DNA from: a virus
Reading direction: 5' to 3' (one strand)
DNA length: 24,917 nucleotides
IMG/VR virus record: IMGVR_UViG_3300008113_000347
Location: 1 to 24,917 of that record
Part shown: piece after piece, positions 8,273 to 15,264 of the stretch
Numbering within the stretch: the first letter of the stretch is position 1
Layout: every line of letters begins with the position of its first letter
Made by a program: the position numbers and the translations under genes
The notes under the pieces: model-generated
Database searches by the model: none
What the model saw: the letters and a program-made list of their open reading frames with translations, nothing else
What the model was told of the DNA's origin: nothing

Positions 8273-8485
8273 TCAAGGCTCCTTCGTGTCAACCACCTTC
8301 TTTTTGATGGCGAGCGCTAGGTTCCATATCGTCAGGATACCGACAAGGTTACCTGCGATCAACGAGCTAACTCGAAGCCATACTTCAATGTCTTGCATGG
8401 AGACAAAATATGCTAGGAGGTTTAGCGACCCCCCAATGACGGCTGTCGGGACACCGTGTAAATAGTCTTGAGAAGGAGGCGTCAT
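8273..8485 (-). CDS. two-helix membrane protein, holin candidate
   Basis: A 70-residue protein with two predicted membrane helices, residues about 14-30 (VIGGSLNLLAYFVSM) and about 40-60 (SLIAGNLVGILTIWNLALAI), then a basic tail IKKKVVDTKEP. Two helices, small size and a charged C-terminus are usual in class II holins, which open the inner membrane so the endolysin can reach the wall. The gene starts two bases after the stop of the previous gene and lies four genes before the endolysin. The neighbouring 53-residue membrane protein is an alternative holin. Confidence 0.62.
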   Translation of the reverse strand: MTPPSQDYLHGVPTAVIGGSLNLLAYFVSMQDIEVWLRVSSLIAGNLVGILTIWNLALAIKKKVVDTKEP

Positions 8486-8487
8486 GG

Positions 8488-8898
8488 TTAGCTAGCCGTT
8501 TGTGAGACGTTTAGTGTTACAGGAGCCGTGGTAGATATGAGGCTGCCATTCACAACTCGAACCTCAAATGGGATTTGAACTACGCGGCTGGACTCAATCC
8601 TACCGCTAAGTGACGCCAGTGAAAAACTGACAGGCGATAGACGGTAAATTGTCTTTGCACCTCGATTAACCGCAACAGAAGTCGAAGCTGTCGCTATAGC
8701 CACCCTAGATGCGGGTCCGTCGTAGGCGGAAACACTCACGACTGAACCAACCGGGAGCGGGCCTGTTCGACCGTTCGTAGAGAAAGACACATCAATCGTC
8801 AAACTATCGCCTCGTCTAACTGACAAGCTACGGATGGGGGCACGAGAACGCGGAGACGCGGTAATCGTTAGGTCATCTAGGTTGACGTGCAGTTTCAT
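8488..8898 (-). CDS. beta-rich small virion-module protein
   Basis: A 136-residue protein with alternating beta strands and Ser/Thr/Val-rich composition, resembling one immunoglobulin-like or carbohydrate-binding domain: an N-terminal strand region LHVNLDDLTITASP, then GDSLTIDVSFSTNGRTGPLP and a C-terminal VTLNVSQTAS. There is no signal peptide. Its ATG overlaps the stop of the upstream Cys-rich protein (ATGA). Beta-sandwich proteins directly after the capsid gene are often head decoration or fibre proteins; that role is inferred from position and composition, and no family was recognised. Confidence 0.65.
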   Translation of the reverse strand: MKLHVNLDDLTITASPRSRAPIRSLSVRRGDSLTIDVSFSTNGRTGPLPVGSVVSVSAYDGPASRVAIATASTSVAVNRGAKTIYRLSPVSFSLASLSGRIESSRVVQIPFEVRVVNGSLISTTAPVTLNVSQTAS

Positions 8899-9206
8899 CG
8901 GTCGAGACCGGCAGATCCGAATTTGATTTCGATCTGATTGACGAATCCCTTGCCTTTGCCGTATTCGCCGTCAGATCCTTCGTCTTCGTCTTCTTCTTCG
9001 CATCCACAGTCACACTCGCAATCGCACCCCTCAAGACCAACAAGGGTTAGCTGGTTGTCAGCATCAATCTGAAACTCAGCCATAGCCTCGAACGTGTCGC
9101 CTTCCTTTAGCCCTTGGGGGATTTCAAAACCTTCTGGAGTTGGAAAACTATGCATGGTCGTAAGAGGGGTGCAGGGTTGCGGGGGATCAGGGAAGGAGAC
9201 CTCCAT
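8895..9206 (-). CDS. small Cys-rich acidic protein following the capsid gene
   Basis: A 103-residue protein with a Pro-rich start, a middle domain (about 20-60, containing IPQGLKEGDTFEAMAEF) and then an unusual cluster CDCECDCGC at residues 61-69, with Cys at 61, 63, 65, 67 and 69. An acidic run of Glu/Asp follows, then a C-terminal strand NQIEIKFG. The start at ATG 9206 is preceded by a strong Shine-Dalgarno, GGAAGGAGG, about 11 bases upstream, which is rare in this phage; this favours 9206 over an internal ATG at 9155. That signal lies in a 10-bp hairpin. The position right after the capsid gene suggests a head or structural accessory protein. Metal binding by the Cys/acidic run is a guess. 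Confidence 0.7.
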   Translation of the reverse strand: MEVSFPDPPQPCTPLTTMHSFPTPEGFEIPQGLKEGDTFEAMAEFQIDADNQLTLVGLEGCDCECDCGCEEEDEDEGSDGEYGKGKGFVNQIEIKFGSAGLDR

Positions 9207-9228
9207 TTCAGGTGGTGCCTCCTTCCCT
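9189..9228 (-). promoter_or_regulatory. hairpin sequestering the ribosome site of the post-capsid gene
   Basis: A perfect 10-bp inverted repeat, AGGGAAGGAG at 9189-9198 and CTCCTTCCCT at 9219-9228, surrounds a 20-base loop. On the minus-strand RNA the 5' arm contains the GGAAGGAG Shine-Dalgarno core and the ATG at 9206 lies in the loop. The hairpin begins 11 bases after the capsid stop codon. There is no U-tract after it, so a terminator is unlikely. Reduced translation of the following gene relative to the capsid, or RNA processing/stability, is the likely effect. Confidence 0.6.
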
Positions 9229-9239
9229 GTTAACCGGGA

Positions 9240-10586
9240 TTACGGAGCGATCGGGAGCTCATCAGTCAAAGCGCCACAAGCTAAACCAGTGACGTTAGGA
9301 GCGCAACGTTTGAAGCGGATGACCGTTGCAAGGTCAGGAGCCACAGGTTTTGCAGCCACACTCAGCAAGCCACGGAAGAAACCAATGGTCCCGTCAGGGT
9401 TATTGATTTCATTCGGGATGTTGAGCCAGCGGAAGTCACCCATGTAGTTCTGAGCTGTGAAGCTGGTGCCACCGCCGGGGCTGGAGAGCTGCTTCGGAAC
9501 TTGGAACTCAACGGCCTCGCGGACGTAGACGTAGGCTTCTTCGATGTCAGCCACTTCGTATGCGTTATTGAGCACAAACTTGCGCCCGTTAGTAGCTTCC
9601 ACAGGGATGAAAGGAAGAACTTCATCATACCCAGTTAAGGCTGTGTTCAGATTGAAACGGCGCGGGAACATGTCCACGAGGAAGTACCATCCCTTGTAGG
9701 AGCGCTCAACGCCGAGAGGAGCGAGCAGCTCATTAACGCGGGTGTTATTGTATCGGAAGTCGTCGCGCAGGTTGAGTGCGCCAAGACCACGGAACAAGAA
9801 CTCCTGAGCTTCAGGGCTGAGCACCACAGCGAACACTGGGCGACCATTTTCCATGCCCCAAGGCTCAGCGCCTTCGCGGACGAGCTTGAGGTAGATGCGG
9901 TCAAGAATGCCCTGTGAGAGGTGCTTCATGTTCTCCATTTTGCTGCCGGTGCCAGTACGCCCTGTACCAGAAGGAACCGTCCATGATTCAGAGCCATTGA
10001 CGTCGGTAAGATCGCCACTGACAACCAACTTGTGCTCAGCCAGATCAGAGTAGGTTGAGCGGTAGTAGGTCTCCCAAGCCCACTTGGTGTTGTCCTTGAG
10101 AATATTGAACATCGCCGTGAGCTGATCCTTGCGCTTCGCGGCGTAGCGAAGGTCATGAACGCAGATCTTGGGGCTCTGCACAGCAGCCTGTTTCAGGTTG
10201 TACTGGCGGATTGTCTGACCAAAGCCGATGACGGCTGGAGTTGGGAGACACACGCCGGTGGTGACATTAACCGTCCCACCTGTTAAGCTCCCGTCAGTAG
10301 TCGAGGTGTTGGTGTTTGGGTCACCGTCGTTGTTGAAGTACTGCTGGGAGACGACGTCAGAGAAGGTAAGTGCTCCGCCGGTGCCGGGAAGCGAACGCTC
10401 CCATGTCAAGACGTTGATGACGTCACCCATTTCGTCAGGGAACGTACCGCGCTGAGCGAGGTTGATCCATGCGGAAGTGTTGAGTGACTTGGTGTAGATG
10501 TCAGGGCCGATACGACCGGCTTCGTTGACAAGGATGGAATTGGTAGCGTCAAGCTGAGCGTTAGAGAGAGTTGCGACGGTAGGCAT
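9240..10586 (-). CDS. major capsid protein
   Basis: A 448-residue protein that fits a major capsid protein by length, composition and place directly after the scaffold gene. The N-terminal region has DIYTKSLNTSAWINLAQRGT; the middle is alpha/beta with an aromatic-rich helix (NTKWAWETYYRSTY). The C-terminal part has RSYKGWYFLVDMFPRRFNL and VADIEEAYVYVREAVEFQVP, the kind of segment seen in large HK97-fold capsid proteins of phages with separate scaffolds. The start at ATG 10586 has no Shine-Dalgarno; the leader is CTACTTTT. It is preceded by a 152-base gap with a strong folded RNA element, unlike the tight packing elsewhere. The fold was not verified by alignment. Confidence 0.82.
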   Translation of the reverse strand: MPTVATLSNAQLDATNSILVNEAGRIGPDIYTKSLNTSAWINLAQRGTFPDEMGDVINVLTWERSLPGTGGALTFSDVVSQQYFNNDGDPNTNTSTTDGSLTGGTVNVTTGVCLPTPAVIGFGQTIRQYNLKQAAVQSPKICVHDLRYAAKRKDQLTAMFNILKDNTKWAWETYYRSTYSDLAEHKLVVSGDLTDVNGSESWTVPSGTGRTGTGSKMENMKHLSQGILDRIYLKLVREGAEPWGMENGRPVFAVVLSPEAQEFLFRGLGALNLRDDFRYNNTRVNELLAPLGVERSYKGWYFLVDMFPRRFNLNTALTGYDEVLPFIPVEATNGRKFVLNNAYEVADIEEAYVYVREAVEFQVPKQLSSPGGGTSFTAQNYMGDFRWLNIPNEINNPDGTIGFFRGLLSVAAKPVAPDLATVIRFKRCAPNVTGLACGALTDELPIAP

Positions 10587-10609
10587 AAAAGTAGAAAGGG
10601 GGATTGAAA

Positions 10610-10730
10610 TTGACTGACGAGTGGGTTCCCCGAGCCGAGGGAGGATAGGCTCACATACTTTAGCGATGAACGGTATCAGAGTAACCGAGCGAACTCGCTG
10701 TCAAAGTATGACGAGCCTATCGTCAGTCAA
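10610..10730 (-). promoter_or_regulatory. structured RNA leader between scaffold and capsid genes
   Basis: The only sizeable gap in the structural operon carries nested inverted repeats. On the minus-strand RNA, an outer stem of 10-11 bp pairs 10730-10720 with 10620-10610 (TTGACTGACG / CGTCAGTCAA). Inside it, a stem of 8 bp + 2x1 loop + 8 bp pairs 10720-10703 with 10661-10645 (ATAGGCTC/GAGCCTAT and CATACTTT/AAAGTATG). Within that are small hairpins: AGCGA/TCGCT and CGGT/ACCG. A separate hairpin, CCTCG/CGGGG with loop GCT, lies at 10640-10628. The whole is a three-way-junction-like fold ending 23 bases before the capsid ATG. No U-tract follows, so it is not an ordinary terminator. Role unknown: RNA processing, capsid translation control, or a DNA-level site. 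Confidence 0.7.
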
Positions 10731-10738
10731 GAAAAATC

Positions 10739-11881
10739 TTATCTCCCGAGTCCAGCTTCAATGGCGTCAAGGAACGACCCTGATTTAACTCCGCTGGAAG
10801 GAGCGCTAGCTCCCGAAGATGGAGTAGCTCCCTTGAATGCACCAATCTGACGCTCCAACTCGGCGATCCGAGCTTCTTTAGTTCTAAGCGCTTTAGCTAA
10901 TCGCGGAAGTGCAGCCCCCGCATAAGCTCCATAAGCCCGGAGGCCGGGATCTGCAGAGTTAAAATCAACGGTGTCTGCCTCGGCGCGAATGGCTTTAGCG
11001 GTGGCTTCGTCAGCCAAGAAGGGCAGCTTCCTAGTCATGAGCTCCCACATTTCGTCAGCGGCTTCTTTTTGCTTCCGCAGACCTTCCACTGACTGCTTGC
11101 GCTGCGCGTCTGCACGCTCAACCTCGAATCTCTGCAGGGTCTCAGCGGCGTTCTCTTCGAGAGCTGCTTTGGTCTCGACGATGTTATCAAACTCTTCGGC
11201 GGAGCGGTAGAGCTTCAAGCGATCAGGCTCAAGCATCGACTCAGCCAGTTGAGCGAGTTTCTTGACACGCTCCCTGCGGTTGCCTTCGACGACCGCAGAG
11301 TTAAGCGCTTCAATATCAAGCTCATAGGTTTCGGCGAGGTCTTGGACCACCGAGCGAACAGTATCAAGCGGGAGCGTAACCTGCCTCTGGTACTCGTCAG
11401 TGGCCTCAAGCTTGACGCCAATGATCTCACGCTCGTAGGTTTCGAGCTTCTCGCGCAGCGCACTGACTTCAGCTTCTGCGGACTTCAGTTTCTGGAGTTC
11501 TTCTGGAGCGACCTGCGAAGCAGTAGCTTCTTCGTTTTTGCGGCGAAGCTCTTTGATCTCGTTCTTCAGCTCTTTCCACCGGTTACCTGCTTTCTCAGTC
11601 ATGCCCTCTGGGACACGATCTTCGTCGTCGCTTCCCGGAGCTGGGGCTGGAGCTGGCTCTTCCTTTCCGAGGAAGGAACTCATGTCATCTTTTTCCGAGC
11701 TGTCAGGAGTCGGGTCAGCGGGGTTGCTGGGATCGGGAGTTGGTTCGGTAGGCGTAGCTCCTCCAGACTCCTTAGCGGCGGCGAAGAGATCGTCAAACGA
11801 TCCGAGACGATCGGCGATCGTTCCTTCATCTGATAGAGTAGCTGGTACTGTAGGCGGGGTGGCGGGGGACATGTCGGACAT
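10739..11881 (-). CDS. scaffold / capsid assembly protein
   Basis: A 380-residue, highly charged, mostly helical protein immediately upstream of the capsid gene. The N-terminal 90 residues are disordered and Pro/Ser/Asp-rich. Coiled-coil-like stretches follow at about 100-150 (RWKELKNEIKELRRKNEEA, then a Lys/Ala/Glu-rich run), about 215-285 and about 325-350 (LRTKEARIAELERQI). The end is Gly/Ser-rich with a short final helix, FLDAIEAGLGR. Such a layout is typical of phage scaffolding proteins, which template the procapsid and then leave it. The start at ATG 11881 has no Shine-Dalgarno (AT-rich CCTAAT leader); an in-frame ATG three codons later is possible. Confidence 0.82.
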   Translation of the reverse strand: MSDMSPATPPTVPATLSDEGTIADRLGSFDDLFAAAKESGGATPTEPTPDPSNPADPTPDSSEKDDMSSFLGKEEPAPAPAPGSDDEDRVPEGMTEKAGNRWKELKNEIKELRRKNEEATASQVAPEELQKLKSAEAEVSALREKLETYEREIIGVKLEATDEYQRQVTLPLDTVRSVVQDLAETYELDIEALNSAVVEGNRRERVKKLAQLAESMLEPDRLKLYRSAEEFDNIVETKAALEENAAETLQRFEVERADAQRKQSVEGLRKQKEAADEMWELMTRKLPFLADEATAKAIRAEADTVDFNSADPGLRAYGAYAGAALPRLAKALRTKEARIAELERQIGAFKGATPSSGASAPSSGVKSGSFLDAIEAGLGR

Positions 11882-11902
11882 ATTAGGCAGGGGTGTTTGG
11901 GT

Positions 11903-12244
11903 TTATCGGGTTACAGGGGTGTCGGAATCTCCGACCCATTTCCAAGCTCCACTTTGTTCAAGTGTCGCGGCTTTCTGGACTTTACCGAGGGAATCCTCGG
12001 AGAATCCGGGAAGGTCTCGCAGCGCACGCAGGCACGCTTCCCAACCAGCATGGTACTGGTGGCACAAAGCTCCTGCCCCAAGATCAGAACTTTGCAGCAT
12101 CTTGGGTGCGTTCATCTGCCGAAGCACAGCAAAGACACCAACCATGTAAGGCTGACGTAATGCGGTGCCGAGCTGGGTTCGGTAAGTTTCAGACTTTGAC
12201 CACTCAGTGAGGGTCGTTGGTATGGGTGGTGGGGTATCTGACAT
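11903..12244 (-). CDS. small hypothetical head-module protein
   Basis: A 113-residue protein between portal and scaffold, starting six bases after the portal stop. It is soluble and mostly helical, with QYHAGWEACLRALRDLPG and an N-terminal TTLTEWSKSETYRTQLGTAL. No signal peptide or membrane segment is visible and no family is recognised. A gene in this slot may help portal or capsid assembly or be a head accessory protein, but this is positional inference. Downstream, a 9-base word ACACCCCTG occurs twice near its end (minus strand, 11922-11914 and 11896-11888). Confidence 0.68.
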   Translation of the reverse strand: MSDTPPPIPTTLTEWSKSETYRTQLGTALRQPYMVGVFAVLRQMNAPKMLQSSDLGAGALCHQYHAGWEACLRALRDLPGFSEDSLGKVQKAATLEQSGAWKWVGDSDTPVTR

Positions 12245-12250
12245 GGGAAA

Positions 12251-14524
12251 TTACACACCAAGTCGGCGAAGCTTGGCAGCTTCTTTAGCGTCGTTGATGG
12301 CTTGTTTTTGGGCAAACTCCGCTTGGCGCATCTGGAGTTTTTGCTGATGTTCCTCCTGCTTCATCTGAAGACGGAGGTTTTGCTCGATGAGCTTACGCTC
12401 CATCTCGGGAGGAAGAGACTGGTCTTGGGCAGGCTGAGCTTGCTGACCTTCCTGAGCTGCGTTGGCGGCTTCCTTCTCGGCTTTGCGGGCTTCGGCCTTC
12501 AACTTCTCCTGACCATTCCAGATCATTTCTCCGTATTGCTGGAGTTGCTGGCGGTAGTTCGAGACCATGTCTGAGATGGCTGGGTCAGCACCTCCCAACT
12601 CAACGTGCTGGGTAGCATGAGCATGAAGCATGACCATCGGCTGCAGAGCGTCTGCGATAGTGGTCTCACCTGACTCGATGCCGTCAAAGTATTGACGCAA
12701 GCGGGCGTCATGGTGCTTCAGGTGGATGAGGTGCAGCTCGTTAGACTGAGCTTGGATGTCTTCGCCGCCAATGAGGTGAGAGTTCTCCAAGACGGCAAGC
12801 TTGTCGTCAATGGTTGGGCGAGCGTCAGCTCTTTCAGGAACATAGCGGTCGGCCAAGTCATAACCAACCTTGGCAGCGATACGGTCTCGCAGGAGGTTGT
12901 GGCGGCCAACATCGTCAAACGATGGGGCCTCTCTTGCCAGCTCATTGAGGATGAGTTGACGTGCTTCAGGAGACCCACCACCGACGGCGCGGTTGACAAC
13001 GCAGCGATCGAAGTCGATAACGCCGAAGGCTTCTTCCGGAATTCCTTCTTCGAGTAAGCGATCGCGGAGTTCAATAACAAGGTCGCCGCCGGGGAGGTCA
13101 GGACCGTAGTCAGGATTAAACGCACGACGTGCGACTTCACGCAGGAGATTCTGGAACGGCTCGTAGAATAGGTTCAAGCTCGTGATGCTGAGCTTGCTGG
13201 CTCTGGCAACGTAGGCTTCAACTTCAAAACGAGTACGCTCTTTGTCGTCAGCGAACATGCCGACCGAGCTGTACTGGCCGGACTTGCCCTGCAACAATGC
13301 AGACATGTCACTGATGACAGGCATCGCGTTGTTACCGAGGTTAGGGATCGTGCGCTCGATGACTTTGTTGCCGGGCGTCAAGATTGCGTAAGGGCCGTAG
13401 TAAGTCAGCGATAAATCGGCGAGAGCTTGCTCGTCAGCCGGTTGAATCATGACCGAGCTGGACAACATGGCAGAGTCAACCACCTGATTTCGCAGGCGAT
13501 TAGAGACTTGGATGTGGGGGTAAATCTTGTAGCCGAGGCCACGAATGCTGTGGATGTAGCCATTCGACCCAATACCAAACATGAAGATACTGAACGGTGG
13601 GCGGTTGGCAGGATACTTGTCCTCCTTCTTATAGATGAACTTGTCAGGAGTGCCGATGTCGAGGAACTGGTAGTGAGACCACATACCCGTAAACTCCTTG
13701 ACCCAGAGATGCCCAATCGGGATCTCGTTACCGACAGCGTCAAAGTAGAGGTCGTTGTTTTTGAGGCGCTCCTGAACCTGCTCCCAATCCATGACGCGGC
13801 GGTCACCGGCAGCGTTGACGGACTTGATAAGGGCGTCACGGACAGCCTTAACGTCCCAGCCAAGCGCAGCGGCCTGCTCAGGATTCTTGATGTATGCGTA
13901 GAGCTGAGAAGGTCTGTAGCGCTGGATACTTCCAGCTAGCTCCATAGCTCCGGGGTCAGCGAGCGTGTGGCGCGGGAAGAAGAAGTCACCGAGCTTGGCC
14001 ACATGCCAGCGCCAGTCGAGGTGGTCGGGGTAGTAGCAGACTGAGACGCCGTCCACGATGAAGTGGTGGCAGCAGTAGAGGAACTTGTGGAAGAAGCTGC
14101 TCCATTTGCGGAGCATACCCGTGAAGATCTTGCTCATCTTCGACTCATACTCAAGTCGCTGTGGAGCGGGGAACGAGTTGGGGCGTAAGCGGAACCGAAG
14201 GAACTCATCCGTGTTTGAGAAGAGGTCAACGTAGCCGCTCATGCTGTATTCAAGCAGAGCTCCAGCCTCGTCAAAGTTCAAGTTAGACCGCCCTCCTTGG
14301 CCGGTCTCTACCAGATCCTCGTCACGGTAAGGGCGCTGCCCGTCAAACATTGCTTGGAACTGGGCGCGGCCACGGCTCGAATCAACATCGTCGTCAATCA
14401 TCTTCCGCAAAGAAGCATGGGCAGACTTAGGATCAGCGATCCGGCGGTCAGGAACCCGTCCTTCGGGAGACGCGGTGAGAAGACCGTCATCGGTCTGCTG
14501 GAATTCAAGGAGGGCTTTTTGCAT
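12251..14524 (-). CDS. portal protein
   Basis: A 757-residue protein between the packaging genes and the scaffold, matching the position and size of large portal proteins in short-tailed phages. The N-terminal ~100 residues contain a region with RAQFQAMFDGQRPYRDEDLV and then RSNLNFDEAGALLEYSM, as in portals that begin with a substrate-like arm. The middle is alpha/beta (HKFLYCCHHFIVDGVSVCYY; PPFSIFMFGIGSNGYIHSIR). The last ~90 residues are a Gln/Ala/Glu/Lys-rich helix, which in large portals forms the barrel inside the capsid. It starts five bases after the stop of the glycosyltransferase-like gene. The portal ring is the DNA channel and the docking site for the terminase. Confidence 0.85.
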   Translation of the reverse strand: MQKALLEFQQTDDGLLTASPEGRVPDRRIADPKSAHASLRKMIDDDVDSSRGRAQFQAMFDGQRPYRDEDLVETGQGGRSNLNFDEAGALLEYSMSGYVDLFSNTDEFLRFRLRPNSFPAPQRLEYESKMSKIFTGMLRKWSSFFHKFLYCCHHFIVDGVSVCYYPDHLDWRWHVAKLGDFFFPRHTLADPGAMELAGSIQRYRPSQLYAYIKNPEQAAALGWDVKAVRDALIKSVNAAGDRRVMDWEQVQERLKNNDLYFDAVGNEIPIGHLWVKEFTGMWSHYQFLDIGTPDKFIYKKEDKYPANRPPFSIFMFGIGSNGYIHSIRGLGYKIYPHIQVSNRLRNQVVDSAMLSSSVMIQPADEQALADLSLTYYGPYAILTPGNKVIERTIPNLGNNAMPVISDMSALLQGKSGQYSSVGMFADDKERTRFEVEAYVARASKLSITSLNLFYEPFQNLLREVARRAFNPDYGPDLPGGDLVIELRDRLLEEGIPEEAFGVIDFDRCVVNRAVGGGSPEARQLILNELAREAPSFDDVGRHNLLRDRIAAKVGYDLADRYVPERADARPTIDDKLAVLENSHLIGGEDIQAQSNELHLIHLKHHDARLRQYFDGIESGETTIADALQPMVMLHAHATQHVELGGADPAISDMVSNYRQQLQQYGEMIWNGQEKLKAEARKAEKEAANAAQEGQQAQPAQDQSLPPEMERKLIEQNLRLQMKQEEHQQKLQMRQAEFAQKQAINDAKEAAKLRRLGV

Positions 14525-14529
14525 GGCGA

Positions 14530-15264
14530 TTACGGTTTAGGCCGACGAACAACACGAGGCGGCTGGGGAGTATTTACCTCGGCTTTTACCTCTGTGTCAA
14601 CCTTGACGACTTCGGGGGTGGGTTCATTGGTGACTTCGGGGATGACAACCTTGACAACCGGCAACCGGTCAATAGGTCTGCCCCATGTTTTCGGGACGAC
14701 GACCTCGACGAGCGGGGGGACTCCCTCAAGGCTGTCGGAGGCATAGATTAAGTGAGACGCCCGGTAGACGCTCGTCAAGTTAGAGAAACCTGCCAAACCG
14801 GCGGGGGTAGTTAATCCTTTGGTGCAGGGACATTCCCAAGTACGCAGCTTTTTGGAGACTCCATTTCGATAGACGCCGGTAACGCTAGGCAACTGGGGGC
14901 CTAGAAACAAGGAAGTAGAAAAGCGAGCGCTGTCTTCGATGCGCGTCAACCATCCGGCCTTACCGACGACGACCGCTTCTGGGTCAAGCCACACGGCATC
15001 AGGACCCGAGTTGCGGAAGTAGGTGGCCCACAGGAGGCTGTAGGGTTCTGACCGCTGAGACACATTCATGGTTGACACCATGACGCCCCCAAACTTCGTC
15101 TTCTGACGAGCAGTGGTCGCAAACTTTTCTGCGGCAGGTAGGCAGTCGGAAGTGCCTAGGATGTAAAGCTGATGCCCTGCTCCCGGATCGGAGGCACTCA
15201 ACGTATCGAGCATTGCTGGTAAGTGAGGCACTGTTTCCGGTGTGATGGGTATAATCAATCGCAT
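14530..15264 (-). CDS. GT-A-like glycosyltransferase candidate
   Basis: A 244-residue protein with an alternating beta/alpha N-terminus, MRLIIPITPETVPHLPAML, as in nucleotide-sugar-binding GT-A folds. At about residues 88-97 it has AVWLDPEAVVVG, where Asp-Pro-Glu sits in the place of the family's DxD metal-binding motif. The last ~60 residues are Val/Pro/Glu/Lys-rich and end in basic PPRVVRRPKP, likely a flexible tail. The ATG overlaps the stop of the upstream glycosyltransferase-like gene by 10 bases, so the two are coupled. The substrate is unknown; sugars could go on virion proteins, DNA or the host surface. The fold assignment rests on these short motifs only. Confidence 0.5.
   Translation of the reverse strand: MRLIIPITPETVPHLPAMLDTLSASDPGAGHQLYILGTSDCLPAAEKFATTARQKTKFGGVMVSTMNVSQRSEPYSLLWATYFRNSGPDAVWLDPEAVVVGKAGWLTRIEDSARFSTSLFLGPQLPSVTGVYRNGVSKKLRTWECPCTKGLTTPAGLAGFSNLTSVYRASHLIYASDSLEGVPPLVEVVVPKTWGRPIDRLPVVKVVIPEVTNEPTPEVVKVDTEVKAEVNTPQPPRVVRRPKP

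Noticed and set aside
10610-10730. Capsid-leader inverted repeats as a Rho-independent terminator or sigma70 promoter
   Set aside because: No U-run follows the stem in the transcribed direction, and -10 matches at correct spacing from TTGACT are weak; a structured leader explains it better.
11888-11922. Nine-base direct repeat ACACCCCTG (two copies) near the scaffold start
   Set aside because: Only two copies, short, one inside a coding end; likely chance.
11249-12149. Long plus-strand open frames opposite the scaffold gene
   Set aside because: They lie antisense to a well-supported gene, have low-complexity or Leu/Phe/Ser-rich translations and no start signal or partner; they are frame shadows.
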